A stretch of 34,959 nucleotides of DNA from Streptomyces sp. A012304 (GTDB lineage: Bacteria; Actinomycetota; Actinomycetes; Streptomycetales; Streptomycetaceae). The DNA is taken from positions 1 to 34,959 of the forward strand of contig NZ_BQUN01000018.1 of the NCBI RefSeq assembly GCF_026008495.1. The letters are read 5' to 3'. This document shows, piece by piece, positions 7,575 through 14,973 of this stretch (the first letter of the stretch is position 1; each line of letters starts with the position of its first letter). A program made the translations under genes and the position numbers. The notes under the pieces are model-generated. The model did no database searches. It was not told where the DNA came from and worked only from the letters and a program-made list of their open reading frames with translations.

Positions 7575-8417
7575 ATGACCAGCACCCTGACCACGGCGGC
7601 TCCCGTCGCCGTCGACCGTGAGGACGACCGGCCCCGCGGGCGCCGGTCCCTCTCCCCCGGCAGGCGGCTGCCCGCCGCCCGGCTCACCGGGCCGCTGCTG
7701 CTGCTCGCGCTGTGGGCGGCCGCCTCCGCCGCCGGACGGCTGGACCCCCACGCGATCCCCGCGCCCTGGACGGTCCTGGAGACCGGCGTCCGCCTGTGGA
7801 CGGACGGGACGCTCGCCGGTGACGTCCTCACCTCGCTGAAGCGGGCCGGGGCCGGTTTCGCGATCGGGCTGACCGCCGGGGTCGTGCTCGCGCTGGCGTC
7901 CGGGCTCACCCGCACCGGCGAGGCGCTGATCGACGGGACGGTCAACCTCAACCGGGCGATCCCCACCCTCGGCCTGATCCCGCTGTTCATCCTCTGGCTG
8001 GGCATCGGCGAAACCTTCAAGATCGCCATCATCGCGATCGTCGTCTACATCCCGATCTACCTCAACACGCATGCCGCGCTGTCCGGCATCGACCACCGGT
8101 TCGTGGAACTGGCCGAGGTGCAGGGCCTGTCGAAGCCGCGTTTCATCCGGGAGATCGTCATCCCCGGCGCGCTGCCCGGGTTCTTCGTGGGACTCCGGCT
8201 CGGCGTCACCGGCTCCTGGCTGGGCCTGGTGGTCCTGGAGCAGATCAACGCCACCAGTGGCCTCGGCTACCTGATGTTCCAGGCCACGAACTACGGCCAG
8301 TCGGACGTCATCCTCGTCGGCCTGGTCGTCTACGGCGTCTTCGGTCTGGTCTCCGACAGCGCGGTCCGGATCGTCGAACGGAGGGTGCTGTCGTGGCGCC
8401 GCACACTGAGCAACTGA
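7575..8417 (+). CDS. ABC transporter permease, sulfonate type (SsuC-like)
   Basis: The 280-residue inner-membrane subunit has a hydrophilic N-terminus of about 37 residues, then six predicted helices. The coupling-helix EAA loop is ELAEVQGLSKPRFIREIVIP GALPG (broken here for clarity), which matches the E-x-A-x-x-x-G form of the SsuC/TauC class, about 178-202. PTLGLIPLFILWLGIGETFK is a typical SsuC segment. The start ATG lies seven bases past the binding-protein stop, with no strong ribosome site, so coupling is likely. The final 25 bases overlap the ATPase gene. Confidence 0.92.
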   Translation: MTSTLTTAAPVAVDREDDRPRGRRSLSPGRRLPAARLTGPLLLLALWAAASAAGRLDPHAIPAPWTVLETGVRLWTDGTLAGDVLTSLKRAGAGFAIGLTAGVVLALASGLTRTGEALIDGTVNLNRAIPTLGLIPLFILWLGIGETFKIAIIAIVVYIPIYLNTHAALSGIDHRFVELAEVQGLSKPRFIREIVIPGALPGFFVGLRLGVTGSWLGLVVLEQINATSGLGYLMFQATNYGQSDVILVGLVVYGVFGLVSDSAVRIVERRVLSWRRTLSN

Positions 8418-9127
8418 CCCGTCCCGCCGTCCGGCTCCAGGGCCTGACCCGGTCGTTCGGCGGCCGGACCGTCCTCGACGGCATCGACCTGGACATCCCG
8501 GCCGGCCAGTTCGTCGCCCTGCTCGGGCACAGCGGGTCCGGCAAGAGCACCCTGCTGCGGGCGGTCGCGGGCCTGGACCACGACGTCACCGGCAGCGGGC
8601 GGCTCACGGCCCCGTCCCGGGTGTCCGTGGTGTTCCAGGACTCGCGGCTGCTGCCCTGGCGGCGTGTGCTCGCCAACGTGCTGCTCGGCCTCGACGGCGC
8701 GGAGACCGAGCGCAGGGGCCGCGAGGCCCTCGCCGAGGTGGGGCTCGCGGGCCGTGAGCGGGCCTGGCCCGACGAGCTGTCCGGCGGCGAGGCGCAGCGC
8801 GCCGCCCTCGCCCGCTCCCTCGTACGGGAGCCCGAACTGCTGCTGGCCGACGAGCCGTTCGGCGCGCTCGACGCGCTCACCCGCATCAAGATGCACAACC
8901 TGCTGCGTGAGCTGTGGGAGCGTCACCGGCCCTCCGTGCTGCTCGTCACCCACGACGTGGACGAGGCGATCGTGCTCGCCGACCGGGTCCTCGTCCTCGA
9001 CCACGGCCGCATCGGCCTCGACCTGACCATCGACCGACCGCATCCACGCTCCTACCGGGACCCGCTGCTGGGCGAGTACCGCGAGCGGCTGCTGGGCGCG
9101 CTCGGCGTGACGGAGGACCACGCATGA
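8393..9127 (+). CDS. ABC transporter ATP-binding protein (SsuB-like)
   Basis: The 244-residue ATPase energises the transporter. Motifs in order are Walker A GHSGSGKST (about 45-53), Q-loop VVFQDSRLLPWR, signature LSGGEAQR, Walker B LLLADEPFGALD and H-loop VLLVTHDVDEA. DSRLLPW after the Q-loop is characteristic of the SsuB/TauB group. The start is GTG with GGAGGG about 7 bases upstream, inside the permease gene. Its stop overlaps the next start in ATGA. The last 30 residues (PHPRSYRDPLLGEYRERLLG) resemble the C-terminal tail of SsuB proteins. Confidence 0.93.
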   Translation: MAPHTEQLTRPAVRLQGLTRSFGGRTVLDGIDLDIPAGQFVALLGHSGSGKSTLLRAVAGLDHDVTGSGRLTAPSRVSVVFQDSRLLPWRRVLANVLLGLDGAETERRGREALAEVGLAGRERAWPDELSGGEAQRAALARSLVREPELLLADEPFGALDALTRIKMHNLLRELWERHRPSVLLVTHDVDEAIVLADRVLVLDHGRIGLDLTIDRPHPRSYRDPLLGEYRERLLGALGVTEDHA

Positions 9128-10455
9128 CCCGGCAGCTCCACCTCAACGCCTTCCTGCTGAACACCGGCCACCACGAGGCGTCCTGGCGGCTCCCGGAGAG
9201 CGACCCGTACGCCCATGTGGAGCTCGGCCACTACGTCCGGCTGGCCAGGACCGCCGAACGCGGCACCTTCGACTCGCTGTTCCTCGCCGACGCGCCGCAG
9301 CTGTGGGGCGGTGTCGCCCAGCGCCCGGCCGGCGCCCTGGAGCCGCTGACGCTGCTGACCGCGCTGGCGACGGCCACCGAACACATCGGGCTGATCGCCA
9401 CCGCCTCCACCTCGTACAACTCGCCCTACAACCTGGCCCGCAGATTCGCCTCGCTGGACATCGTCAGCGGCGGCCGGGCGGGCTGGAACATCGTCACCAC
9501 CGCCGGCGCCGAGGCCGCCCGCAACTTCGGGCTCGACGCCGAGCCCGCCCACGCCGACCGGTACGCGCGGGCCGCCGAGTTCCTCGACGTGGCGCGCAAG
9601 CTGTGGGACAGCTGGGAGGACGACGCGATCCTCGCCGACAAGGCGGCCGGGGTCTGGGCCGACGACGCGAAGATCCACCCGCCCCGGCACCGGGGCAGGT
9701 ACTTCAGCGTCGAGGGCGCCCTCAACGTCCCCCGCTCGCCCCAGGGCCACCCGCTGCTGGTGCAGGCGGGCTCCTCGGCGGACGGCAAGGCGTTCGCGGC
9801 CCGGTACGCGGAGGCCGTGTTCACCGCGCAGCAGACGATCGAGGACGCGCAGGCCTTCTACGCCGACCTCAAGTCCCGTACCGAGCGGGCCGGGCGCGAC
9901 CCCGACCGTCTCAAGGTGCTGCCCGGGATCGTCCCGGTGATCGGCTCGACGGAGGCGGAGGCCCGGGCGGCCGAACGGCTGCTGGAGGACCACATCGTGC
10001 CCACGCATGGGGTGGCCGGCCTGGAGCGCTTGCTGCACCTGCCCGCCGGCACCCTGGAGCTGGACGCGCCGCTCCCGGCCGGCCTGCCGTCCGAGGACGC
10101 CATCGAGGGCGCCAGGAGCCGCTACGCGCTCGTGGTGGGGCTGGCCCGGCGGGAGGGCCTCACCGTGCGGCAGCTGATCGGCCGGCTCGGCGGTGGCCGC
10201 GGCCACCTCACCTTCGCCGGGACGCCCGAGCAGGTCGCCGACGCCATCGAGACCTGGTTCACCCGGGGCGCCGCCGACGGCTTCAACATCATGCCCGCCG
10301 TCCTGCCCTCCGGCCTGGACGCCTTCGTCGACCACGTCGTGCCGATCCTGCGCGCCCGCGGCCTGCTCCGCGGCGAGTACGGCCCGCGCCGGACCCTGCG
10401 GGAGCGCTACGGCCTCCCGCGCCCCGCCAACCAGTACACCGCAGCCCTCGTCTGA
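9124..10455 (+). CDS. LLM-class FMN-dependent monooxygenase (NtaA/DszA/SnaA group)
   Basis: The 443-residue TIM-barrel enzyme uses FMNH2 and O2 to oxygenate its substrate. The STSYNSPYNLARRFASLDIV segment, followed by SGGRAGWNIVTT (about 99-130), is the strong signature of the nitrilotriacetate/sulfone monooxygenase group. HRGRYFSVEGALNVPRSPQG and HPLLVQAGSS follow as in that family, and the C-terminal GTPEQVADAIETWF is also typical. It overlaps the ATPase gene by four bases (ATGA), so it belongs to the transporter operon. In this setting the likely job is C-S bond cleavage of the imported organosulfur compound. No flavin reductase is encoded in the window, so reduced FMN must come from elsewhere. 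Confidence 0.9.
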   Translation: MTRQLHLNAFLLNTGHHEASWRLPESDPYAHVELGHYVRLARTAERGTFDSLFLADAPQLWGGVAQRPAGALEPLTLLTALATATEHIGLIATASTSYNSPYNLARRFASLDIVSGGRAGWNIVTTAGAEAARNFGLDAEPAHADRYARAAEFLDVARKLWDSWEDDAILADKAAGVWADDAKIHPPRHRGRYFSVEGALNVPRSPQGHPLLVQAGSSADGKAFAARYAEAVFTAQQTIEDAQAFYADLKSRTERAGRDPDRLKVLPGIVPVIGSTEAEARAAERLLEDHIVPTHGVAGLERLLHLPAGTLELDAPLPAGLPSEDAIEGARSRYALVVGLARREGLTVRQLIGRLGGGRGHLTFAGTPEQVADAIETWFTRGAADGFNIMPAVLPSGLDAFVDHVVPILRARGLLRGEYGPRRTLRERYGLPRPANQYTAALV

Positions 10456-10468
10456 GAGGACACACCCC

Positions 10469-11362
10469 ATGACCAGCCTCGACATCCGCAAGGTCACCGC
10501 GACCATCGGCGCCCACGTCTTCGGCGTGGACCCCGCCGAGCCCCTCGACCCCGACACCGTCACCGCCCTGCGCGAGGCCCTCAACACCCACAAGGCGCTG
10601 GTCTTCGACGACGTCGCCCTCGACGACGAGGGCCAGCAGGCCTTCGCCCGCCACTTCGGCGACCTCACCACCGCCCACCCGACCGTCGCCGCCGTCGACG
10701 GCGCCCCCAACGTGCTGCCCGTCGACAGCGAGCAGGGCAGCGCCAACCACTGGCACACCGACGTCACCTTCGTCCTCAACCCGCCGCAGGCCAGCACCCT
10801 GCGCAGCGTCACGCTCCCGCCGTACGGCGGCGAGACGCTGATCGCGAACGCGGCGGCCGCCTACCGGCAGTTGCCCGAGCCGTTGCGCCGGCTGGCCGAC
10901 GGACTGTGGGCGGAGCACACCAACGACTACGACTACGCGGTGCCCACCGAGGACATCGACGAGGAACGCGCCGCCCAGCGCGCCCGGTTCACGTCGATCA
11001 CGTACCGCACCGCCCACCCGGTCGTCCGGGTGCACCCGCTGACCGGGGAACGCGGCCTGTTCATCGGCGGGTTCGCGCAGCGGATCGTCGGGCTGTCGGT
11101 GGGCGAGTCGCGCAGGATCCTGGACCTGCTCCAGTCGTACGTGACCCGGCCGGAGAACGTGCTGCGCCACCGCTGGTCCCCGAACCAGCTGGTCCTCTTC
11201 GACAACCGCATCACCCAGCACTACGCCGTCGACAACTACGACAGGCTGCCGCGCCGACTGCACCGGGTGACCGTCGCCGGTGACGTGCCGGTGGGTGTCG
11301 AGGGCAAGGAGAGCTGGTCGGTGACGGGGGACGCCGGGCACTACACGCCCGTAGCCGCCTAG
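10469..11362 (+). CDS. TauD/TfdA-family Fe(II)/2-oxoglutarate dioxygenase
   Basis: The 297-residue double-stranded beta-helix dioxygenase hydroxylates next to a sulfonate or sulfate ester so that sulfite or sulfate is released. The iron triad is visible: HTD (H96, D98) in NHWHTDVTF and H251 in TQHYAVDNY. R266 in LHRVTVAG is placed to bind 2-oxoglutarate. MTSLDIRKVTATIGAHVFGVD is close to the alkylsulfatase/taurine dioxygenase N-terminus. The start is ATG with GAGAGGA upstream, 13 bases after the monooxygenase stop, making it the last operon gene before a strong hairpin. Having both an LLM monooxygenase and a TauD enzyme widens the range of sulfur sources. Taurine, alkylsulfonate and alkylsulfate activities cannot be told apart by eye. 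Confidence 0.92.
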   Translation: MTSLDIRKVTATIGAHVFGVDPAEPLDPDTVTALREALNTHKALVFDDVALDDEGQQAFARHFGDLTTAHPTVAAVDGAPNVLPVDSEQGSANHWHTDVTFVLNPPQASTLRSVTLPPYGGETLIANAAAAYRQLPEPLRRLADGLWAEHTNDYDYAVPTEDIDEERAAQRARFTSITYRTAHPVVRVHPLTGERGLFIGGFAQRIVGLSVGESRRILDLLQSYVTRPENVLRHRWSPNQLVLFDNRITQHYAVDNYDRLPRRLHRVTVAGDVPVGVEGKESWSVTGDAGHYTPVAA

Positions 11363-11391
11363 CCACGGAACGTGTCCGGAGTGTCCGGATG

Positions 11392-11429
11392 CTGGGCGGC
11401 CGCCTCCCGCGGGTGGGGCGGCCGCCCAG
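11392..11429 (+). terminator. Terminator of the sulfur operon
   Basis: A perfect 13-bp GC-rich stem (11392-11404 with 11417-11429) has a 12-base loop and starts 30 bases after the dioxygenase stop. Confidence 0.8.
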
Positions 11430-11475
11430 ACTGTGGGCGTTTTTGCCCATCTCACGCATTGGACGAGCCGCGCCC

Positions 11476-12852
11476 ATGCCCAGCACCACCGTCAAGGCTC
11501 CACAAGAGCCCGACGCCACCCTGTCCCACGGCCTCAAACAGCGCCATCTGTCGATGATCGCCCTCGGCGGCGTCATCGGCGCGGGTCTCTTCGTCGGTTC
11601 CGGCGCGGGCATCGCCGCCGCCGGTCCGTCGATCGTCCTCGCCTACGCCCTCTCCGGTCTCCTGGTGATGCTGGTGATGCGGATGCTGGGCGAGATGTCG
11701 GCCGCGTATCCCTCGTCGGGATCCTTCTCGGCGCACGCCGAGCGGGCGATCGGGCCGTGGGCGGGTTTCACCGCCGGCTGGTCGTTCTGGGTGCTGCTGT
11801 GCACGGCCGTCGGACTGGAGGGCATCGGCGCCGCGAAGATCGTCACGGGCTGGCTGCCGGGTACGCCGGAGTGGGCGTGGGTGGCGCTGTTCATGGTGGT
11901 GTTCTGCGGGGCGAACCTGGCCGCCGTGAAGAACTTCGGCGAGTTCGAGTTCTGGTTCGCGGCGCTGAAGGTCGGCGCGATCACGCTGTTCCTGGTGCTG
12001 GGTGTGCTGGCGATCGCCGGGGTCCTGCCGGGCAGCGACTCCCCCGGCGCCTCCCACCTGACCGACTTCCTGCCCAACGGCGGTGAGGGCCTGGTGGTGG
12101 GCCTGCTCGCCTCGGTCTTCGCCTACGGCGGTTTGGAGACCGTCACCATCGCGGCGGCCGAGTCGGAGAACCCGGTGCGCGGGGTGGCCAGCGCCGTGCG
12201 TACGGCGATGTGGCGGATCGCGCTGTTCTACATCGGCTCGATGGCGGTCGTCGTCACCCTCGTCCCCTGGGACTCCGAGGAGGTCGTGGAGAAGGGCCCG
12301 TACGTCGCCGCCCTCGACCAGCTCGGTATCCCGGGCGCCGGCCAGGTGATGAACGTGGTCGTCCTGGCCGCCCTGCTGTCCGCGATGAACGCCAACATCT
12401 ACGGCTCCTCGCGGATCGCCTACTCGCTGGTGGAGCGGGGGCAGGGCCCCAGGGCGCTGGGCCGGGTGTCGGGCGGGGTGCCGAGGGTCGCCGTCCTCGC
12501 CTCCTGTGCCTTCGGCTTCGTCTGTGTGCTGCTGAGCTACTGGCGGCCCGACGACGTCTTCCCCTGGCTGCTGAACATGATCGGCGCGGTGATCCTCGTC
12601 GTGTGGATGTTCATCGCCGTCTCGCAGCTGCGGCTGCGCGGCCGGCTGGAGCGCGAGGCGCCCGAGAGGCTGGCAGTGCGGATGTGGGCGTTCCCGGTGC
12701 TGACGTGGGTCGCGCTGGCGGGCATGGTGGCGGTGTTCGTCCTGATGGCCCGGGAGCCCGACACGCGCGTGCAGCTGTACTCGACGGGCGGGATGACCCT
12801 GTTCCTGGCGGCCGTCGGATACGTCTGGCAGCGGGCGCGCGCCAAGGCCTGA
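11476..12852 (+). CDS. Amino acid permease (APC superfamily), second copy
   Basis: The 458-residue 12-helix transporter is a paralog of the permease at 950-2434. Both carry [20 protein letters not shown] at helix 1, [20 protein letters not shown], and a [13 protein letters not shown] loop. It has [19 protein letters not shown] where the first copy has MGSEIATLAAGESEDPQ, so substrate preference may differ. Start: ATG at 11476 (MPSTTVKAP) with GGACGAG about 8 bases upstream; the longer frame to 11389 runs through the upstream terminator and is rejected. The preceding and following hairpins indicate a single-gene transcript. Substrate is probably an amino acid or GABA. Confidence 0.9.
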   Translation: MPSTTVKAPQEPDATLSHGLKQRHLSMIALGGVIGAGLFVGSGAGIAAAGPSIVLAYALSGLLVMLVMRMLGEMSAAYPSSGSFSAHAERAIGPWAGFTAGWSFWVLLCTAVGLEGIGAAKIVTGWLPGTPEWAWVALFMVVFCGANLAAVKNFGEFEFWFAALKVGAITLFLVLGVLAIAGVLPGSDSPGASHLTDFLPNGGEGLVVGLLASVFAYGGLETVTIAAAESENPVRGVASAVRTAMWRIALFYIGSMAVVVTLVPWDSEEVVEKGPYVAALDQLGIPGAGQVMNVVVLAALLSAMNANIYGSSRIAYSLVERGQGPRALGRVSGGVPRVAVLASCAFGFVCVLLSYWRPDDVFPWLLNMIGAVILVVWMFIAVSQLRLRGRLEREAPERLAVRMWAFPVLTWVALAGMVAVFVLMAREPDTRVQLYSTGGMTLFLAAVGYVWQRARAKA

Positions 12853-12873
12853 GCCCCTCGCCGAGCCTGACGC

Positions 12874-12908
12874 AGGCCCCCACGTCGTCCGGATGTGGGG
12901 GCCTTCTT
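12874..12908 (+). terminator. Terminator after second permease
   Basis: A perfect 10-bp stem (12874-12883 with 12895-12904) is followed by TCTTCTT, giving a near-canonical intrinsic terminator that isolates sodF from the permease. Confidence 0.8.
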
Positions 12909-12944
12909 CTTGCCCGCGACCGAGATCTTGTTGCTAGCCTGCAC

Positions 12945-12961
12945 TTGCAAGCTATTTGCAA
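12945..12961 (+). promoter_or_regulatory. Nur operator (nickel-responsive) upstream of sodF
   Basis: TTGCAA-GCTAT-TTGCAA is a perfect match to the Nur box TTGCAA-N5-TTGCAA, which I recall from S. coelicolor sodF and nickel-uptake genes. It ends 25 bases before the sodF ATG. Nickel-bound Nur would occupy this site and silence the iron enzyme when a nickel SOD can be used. Confidence 0.85.
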
Positions 12962-12986
12962 TAAGAGGTTCGGAAGGGAACCCGCC

Positions 12987-13628
12987 ATGCCCGTCTACAC
13001 GCTCCCCGAACTGCCCTACGACTACTCCGCGCTCGCGCCCGTGATCAGCCCGGAGATCGTCGAGCTGCACCACGACAAGCACCACGCGGCCTATGTGAAG
13101 GGCGCCAACGACACGCTGGAGCAGCTCGCGGAGGCGCGGGACAAGGAGCAGTGGGGGTCGATCAACGGCCTGGAGAAGAACCTGGCCTTCCACCTCTCCG
13201 GGCACATCCTGCACTCGATCTACTGGCACAACATGACCGGTGACGGCGGTGGCGAGCCGCTGGCGGCGGACGGCGTGGGCGAGCTGGCCGACGCCATCAC
13301 GGAGTCCTTCGGCTCCTTCGCCGGCTTCAAGACGCAGCTGTCCAAGGCCGCGGCCACCACCCAGGGCTCGGGCTGGGGCGTCCTCGCCCACGAGCCGCTG
13401 AGCGGCCGTCTGATCGTCGAGCAGGTCTACGACCACCAGGGCAACGTCGGCCAGGGCGCCACCCCGATCCTCGTCTTCGACGCCTGGGAGCACGCCTTCT
13501 ACCTCCAGTACAAGAACCAGAAGGTCGACTTCATCGAGGCGATGTGGCAGGTCGTCAACTGGCAGGACGTGGCCAGGCGCTACGCCGCCGCCAAGTCCCG
13601 CGCGGACGTGCTGCTGCCGGCCCCCTGA
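12987..13628 (+). CDS. sodF: Iron superoxide dismutase
   Basis: The 213-residue cytosolic enzyme converts superoxide to oxygen and hydrogen peroxide. Metal ligands follow the Fe/Mn-SOD pattern: H28 in [12 protein letters not shown]76 in GHILHSIYW, and D165 and H169 in [11 protein letters not shown]. The length equals the S. coelicolor SodF I remember. The Nur box upstream points to iron rather than manganese use and to expression only when nickel is scarce. Start: ATG with GGAAGGGAA 6-14 bases upstream. It stands alone, flanked by terminators. The matching nickel SOD gene is not in this window. Confidence 0.95.
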   Translation: MPVYTLPELPYDYSALAPVISPEIVELHHDKHHAAYVKGANDTLEQLAEARDKEQWGSINGLEKNLAFHLSGHILHSIYWHNMTGDGGGEPLAADGVGELADAITESFGSFAGFKTQLSKAAATTQGSGWGVLAHEPLSGRLIVEQVYDHQGNVGQGATPILVFDAWEHAFYLQYKNQKVDFIEAMWQVVNWQDVARRYAAAKSRADVLLPAP

Positions 13629-13691
13629 GGGCCCGCTGAACGTCCCGCCTCGTGATCGTCTTCTCACCTTTCACCCGGCGGGCGGATGGAA

Positions 13692-13730
13692 GGAGAGCCC
13701 CCGCCAGGACGTGACTGGCGGGGGCTCTCC
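13692..13730 (+). terminator. Terminator after sodF
   Basis: A perfect 16-bp stem (13692-13707 with 13715-13730) with a GACGTGA loop lies 63 bases after the sodF stop. The rest of 13629-13932 shows no gene. Confidence 0.85.
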
Positions 13731-13932
13731 CGTGCGGTGGGGCGGGGGCTCGGACTCAGGCTCCGGGTCTCCGGACCGTCGCGCTCACCTGTCCGGCGGT
13801 TTCACAGGTTGGTTCCCCGCGCGTGACGGGAGCCGGGGGCGGCCCGCGGGGGCATCATGGACGCCTTCCCGGCCCGTCGAGGCGCGTCCCGCGTCCCGCC
13901 GGCGGCCGCGGTCGTCCACCGAGGAGGCGTTG

Positions 13933-14157
13933 ATGGCGTATGTGCGGTGCCCGAACTGCGACGACACCATGCAGGACTTCCGGAACCTGGAGAGCGGGCC
14001 GGAGAGCACGGCGGCCGAGCTGGCGCTGCGGCCGACGCTGAGGAAGAACGAGGTCTTCGTCGCGGCGGCCTACCAGCGGTGCGCGCGGGACGGCTGCCGT
14101 CGGGTGCAGCGCAAGGACAACTGGAAGGCCGGCGCCACCCTGCCGGAGGAGCTGTAG
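13933..14157 (+). CDS. Small zinc-ribbon-like protein of unknown function
   Basis: The 74-residue protein starts MAYVRCPNCDDTMQDFRN and ends near CARDGCRRVQRKDNW. CPNC (6-9) and CARDGC could together bind one zinc ion, as in small zinc ribbons. I do not recognise a named family. Start: ATG with a strong GAGGAGG five bases upstream, preferred over earlier in-frame codons that run back into the sodF terminator. It is convergent with the DsbA-like gene (19-base gap) and preceded by about 200 bases of non-coding DNA. The strong ribosome site and the regular codon use support a real gene. Confidence 0.7.
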   Translation: MAYVRCPNCDDTMQDFRNLESGPESTAAELALRPTLRKNEVFVAAAYQRCARDGCRRVQRKDNWKAGATLPEEL

Positions 14158-14176
14158 CCGGGATGGCGCCCGCCCG

Positions 14177-14836
14177 TCACAGGTTGCTGAAGTCCGGGCC
14201 CTTGGTGCGGGTGCGCTTGATCTCGTAGAAACCCGGGACGGAGGCGACCGCGAGGGTGCCGTCCCACAGGCGGGCGGCCTCCTCGCCCTGCGGGGCGGGG
14301 GTGACGACCGGGCCGAAGAAGGCGATCTGCTCGCCGTCGGGGCCGGGGACCGCGATGACCGGGGTGCCGACGTCCTGGCCGACCTTGTCTATGCCCTCCT
14401 TGTGGGAGGCGCGCAGCTCGGCGTCGAACTCGAAGTTCTCCTGTTCGGCGTAGTCGATCAGATCGGCCGGCAGTCCCGCGTCGGCGAGCGCGCCGGCGAT
14501 GGCCTCCAGGGTGGGGCCCTCGCCGTTGTTGTGGAAGCGGGTGCCGAGCGCGGTGTACAGCGGGCCGAGGACGTCGGCGCCGTGCTTCTGCCAGGCGGCG
14601 GTCACCACGCGGACCGGCTTCCAGGCGTGCGTGGCGAGCATCTCCCGGTACTCCTCGGGCAGCTCGTCGAGCTTGTCCTCGTTGAGGACTGCGAGGCTCA
14701 TCACGTGCCAGCGGACCTCGATGTCGCGGACCTTCTCGACCTCCAGCACCCAACGGGACGTCATCCAGGCCCAGGGGCACAGCGGGTCGAACCAGAAGTC
14801 GACGGGGGTCTTGCCGGCGGTGGAGGTCTCGGACAT
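14177..14836 (-). CDS. DsbA-family thioredoxin-fold protein (mycothiol nitroreductase-like)
   Basis: The 219-residue protein opens VDFWFDPLCPWAWMTSRW, a thioredoxin fold with a CPWA active site at about 20-23. It lacks a signal peptide, so it acts in the cytosol. The whole pattern (cis-Pro region DVGTPVIAVPG, C-terminal LWDGTLAVASVPGFYEIKR) resembles the Rv2466c mycothiol-dependent nitroreductase family of actinobacteria. As I recall, Rv2466c has CPWC; here the second Cys is Ala, so it would have to work through a single thiol with mycothiol. Start: ATG at 14836 with GAGGGAG seven to eight bases upstream. It is divergent from pepN copy 1. Confidence 0.82.
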   Translation of the reverse strand: MSETSTAGKTPVDFWFDPLCPWAWMTSRWVLEVEKVRDIEVRWHVMSLAVLNEDKLDELPEEYREMLATHAWKPVRVVTAAWQKHGADVLGPLYTALGTRFHNNGEGPTLEAIAGALADAGLPADLIDYAEQENFEFDAELRASHKEGIDKVGQDVGTPVIAVPGPDGEQIAFFGPVVTPAPQGEEAARLWDGTLAVASVPGFYEIKRTRTKGPDFSNL

Positions 14837-14973
14837 GGGTCTCCCTCGGAAGGCGGTCTTTCCCCGGCCAACACCCGCCCCGCCCGCCCCATTCCCGGCT
14901 GCCCGGCGTCAGGTGCGCATGGCAGGATCGGTCCTGATCAGCCGTCTCGACCAGCTATGAGGGAGTACCGCCC

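Noticed and set aside
4709..8032. 1,107-codon minus-strand open frame over the ROK and sulfur genes
   Set aside because: It runs antisense to well-supported genes, has low-complexity Arg/Gly/Pro-rich translation, and no family motif; typical of GC-rich antisense frames.
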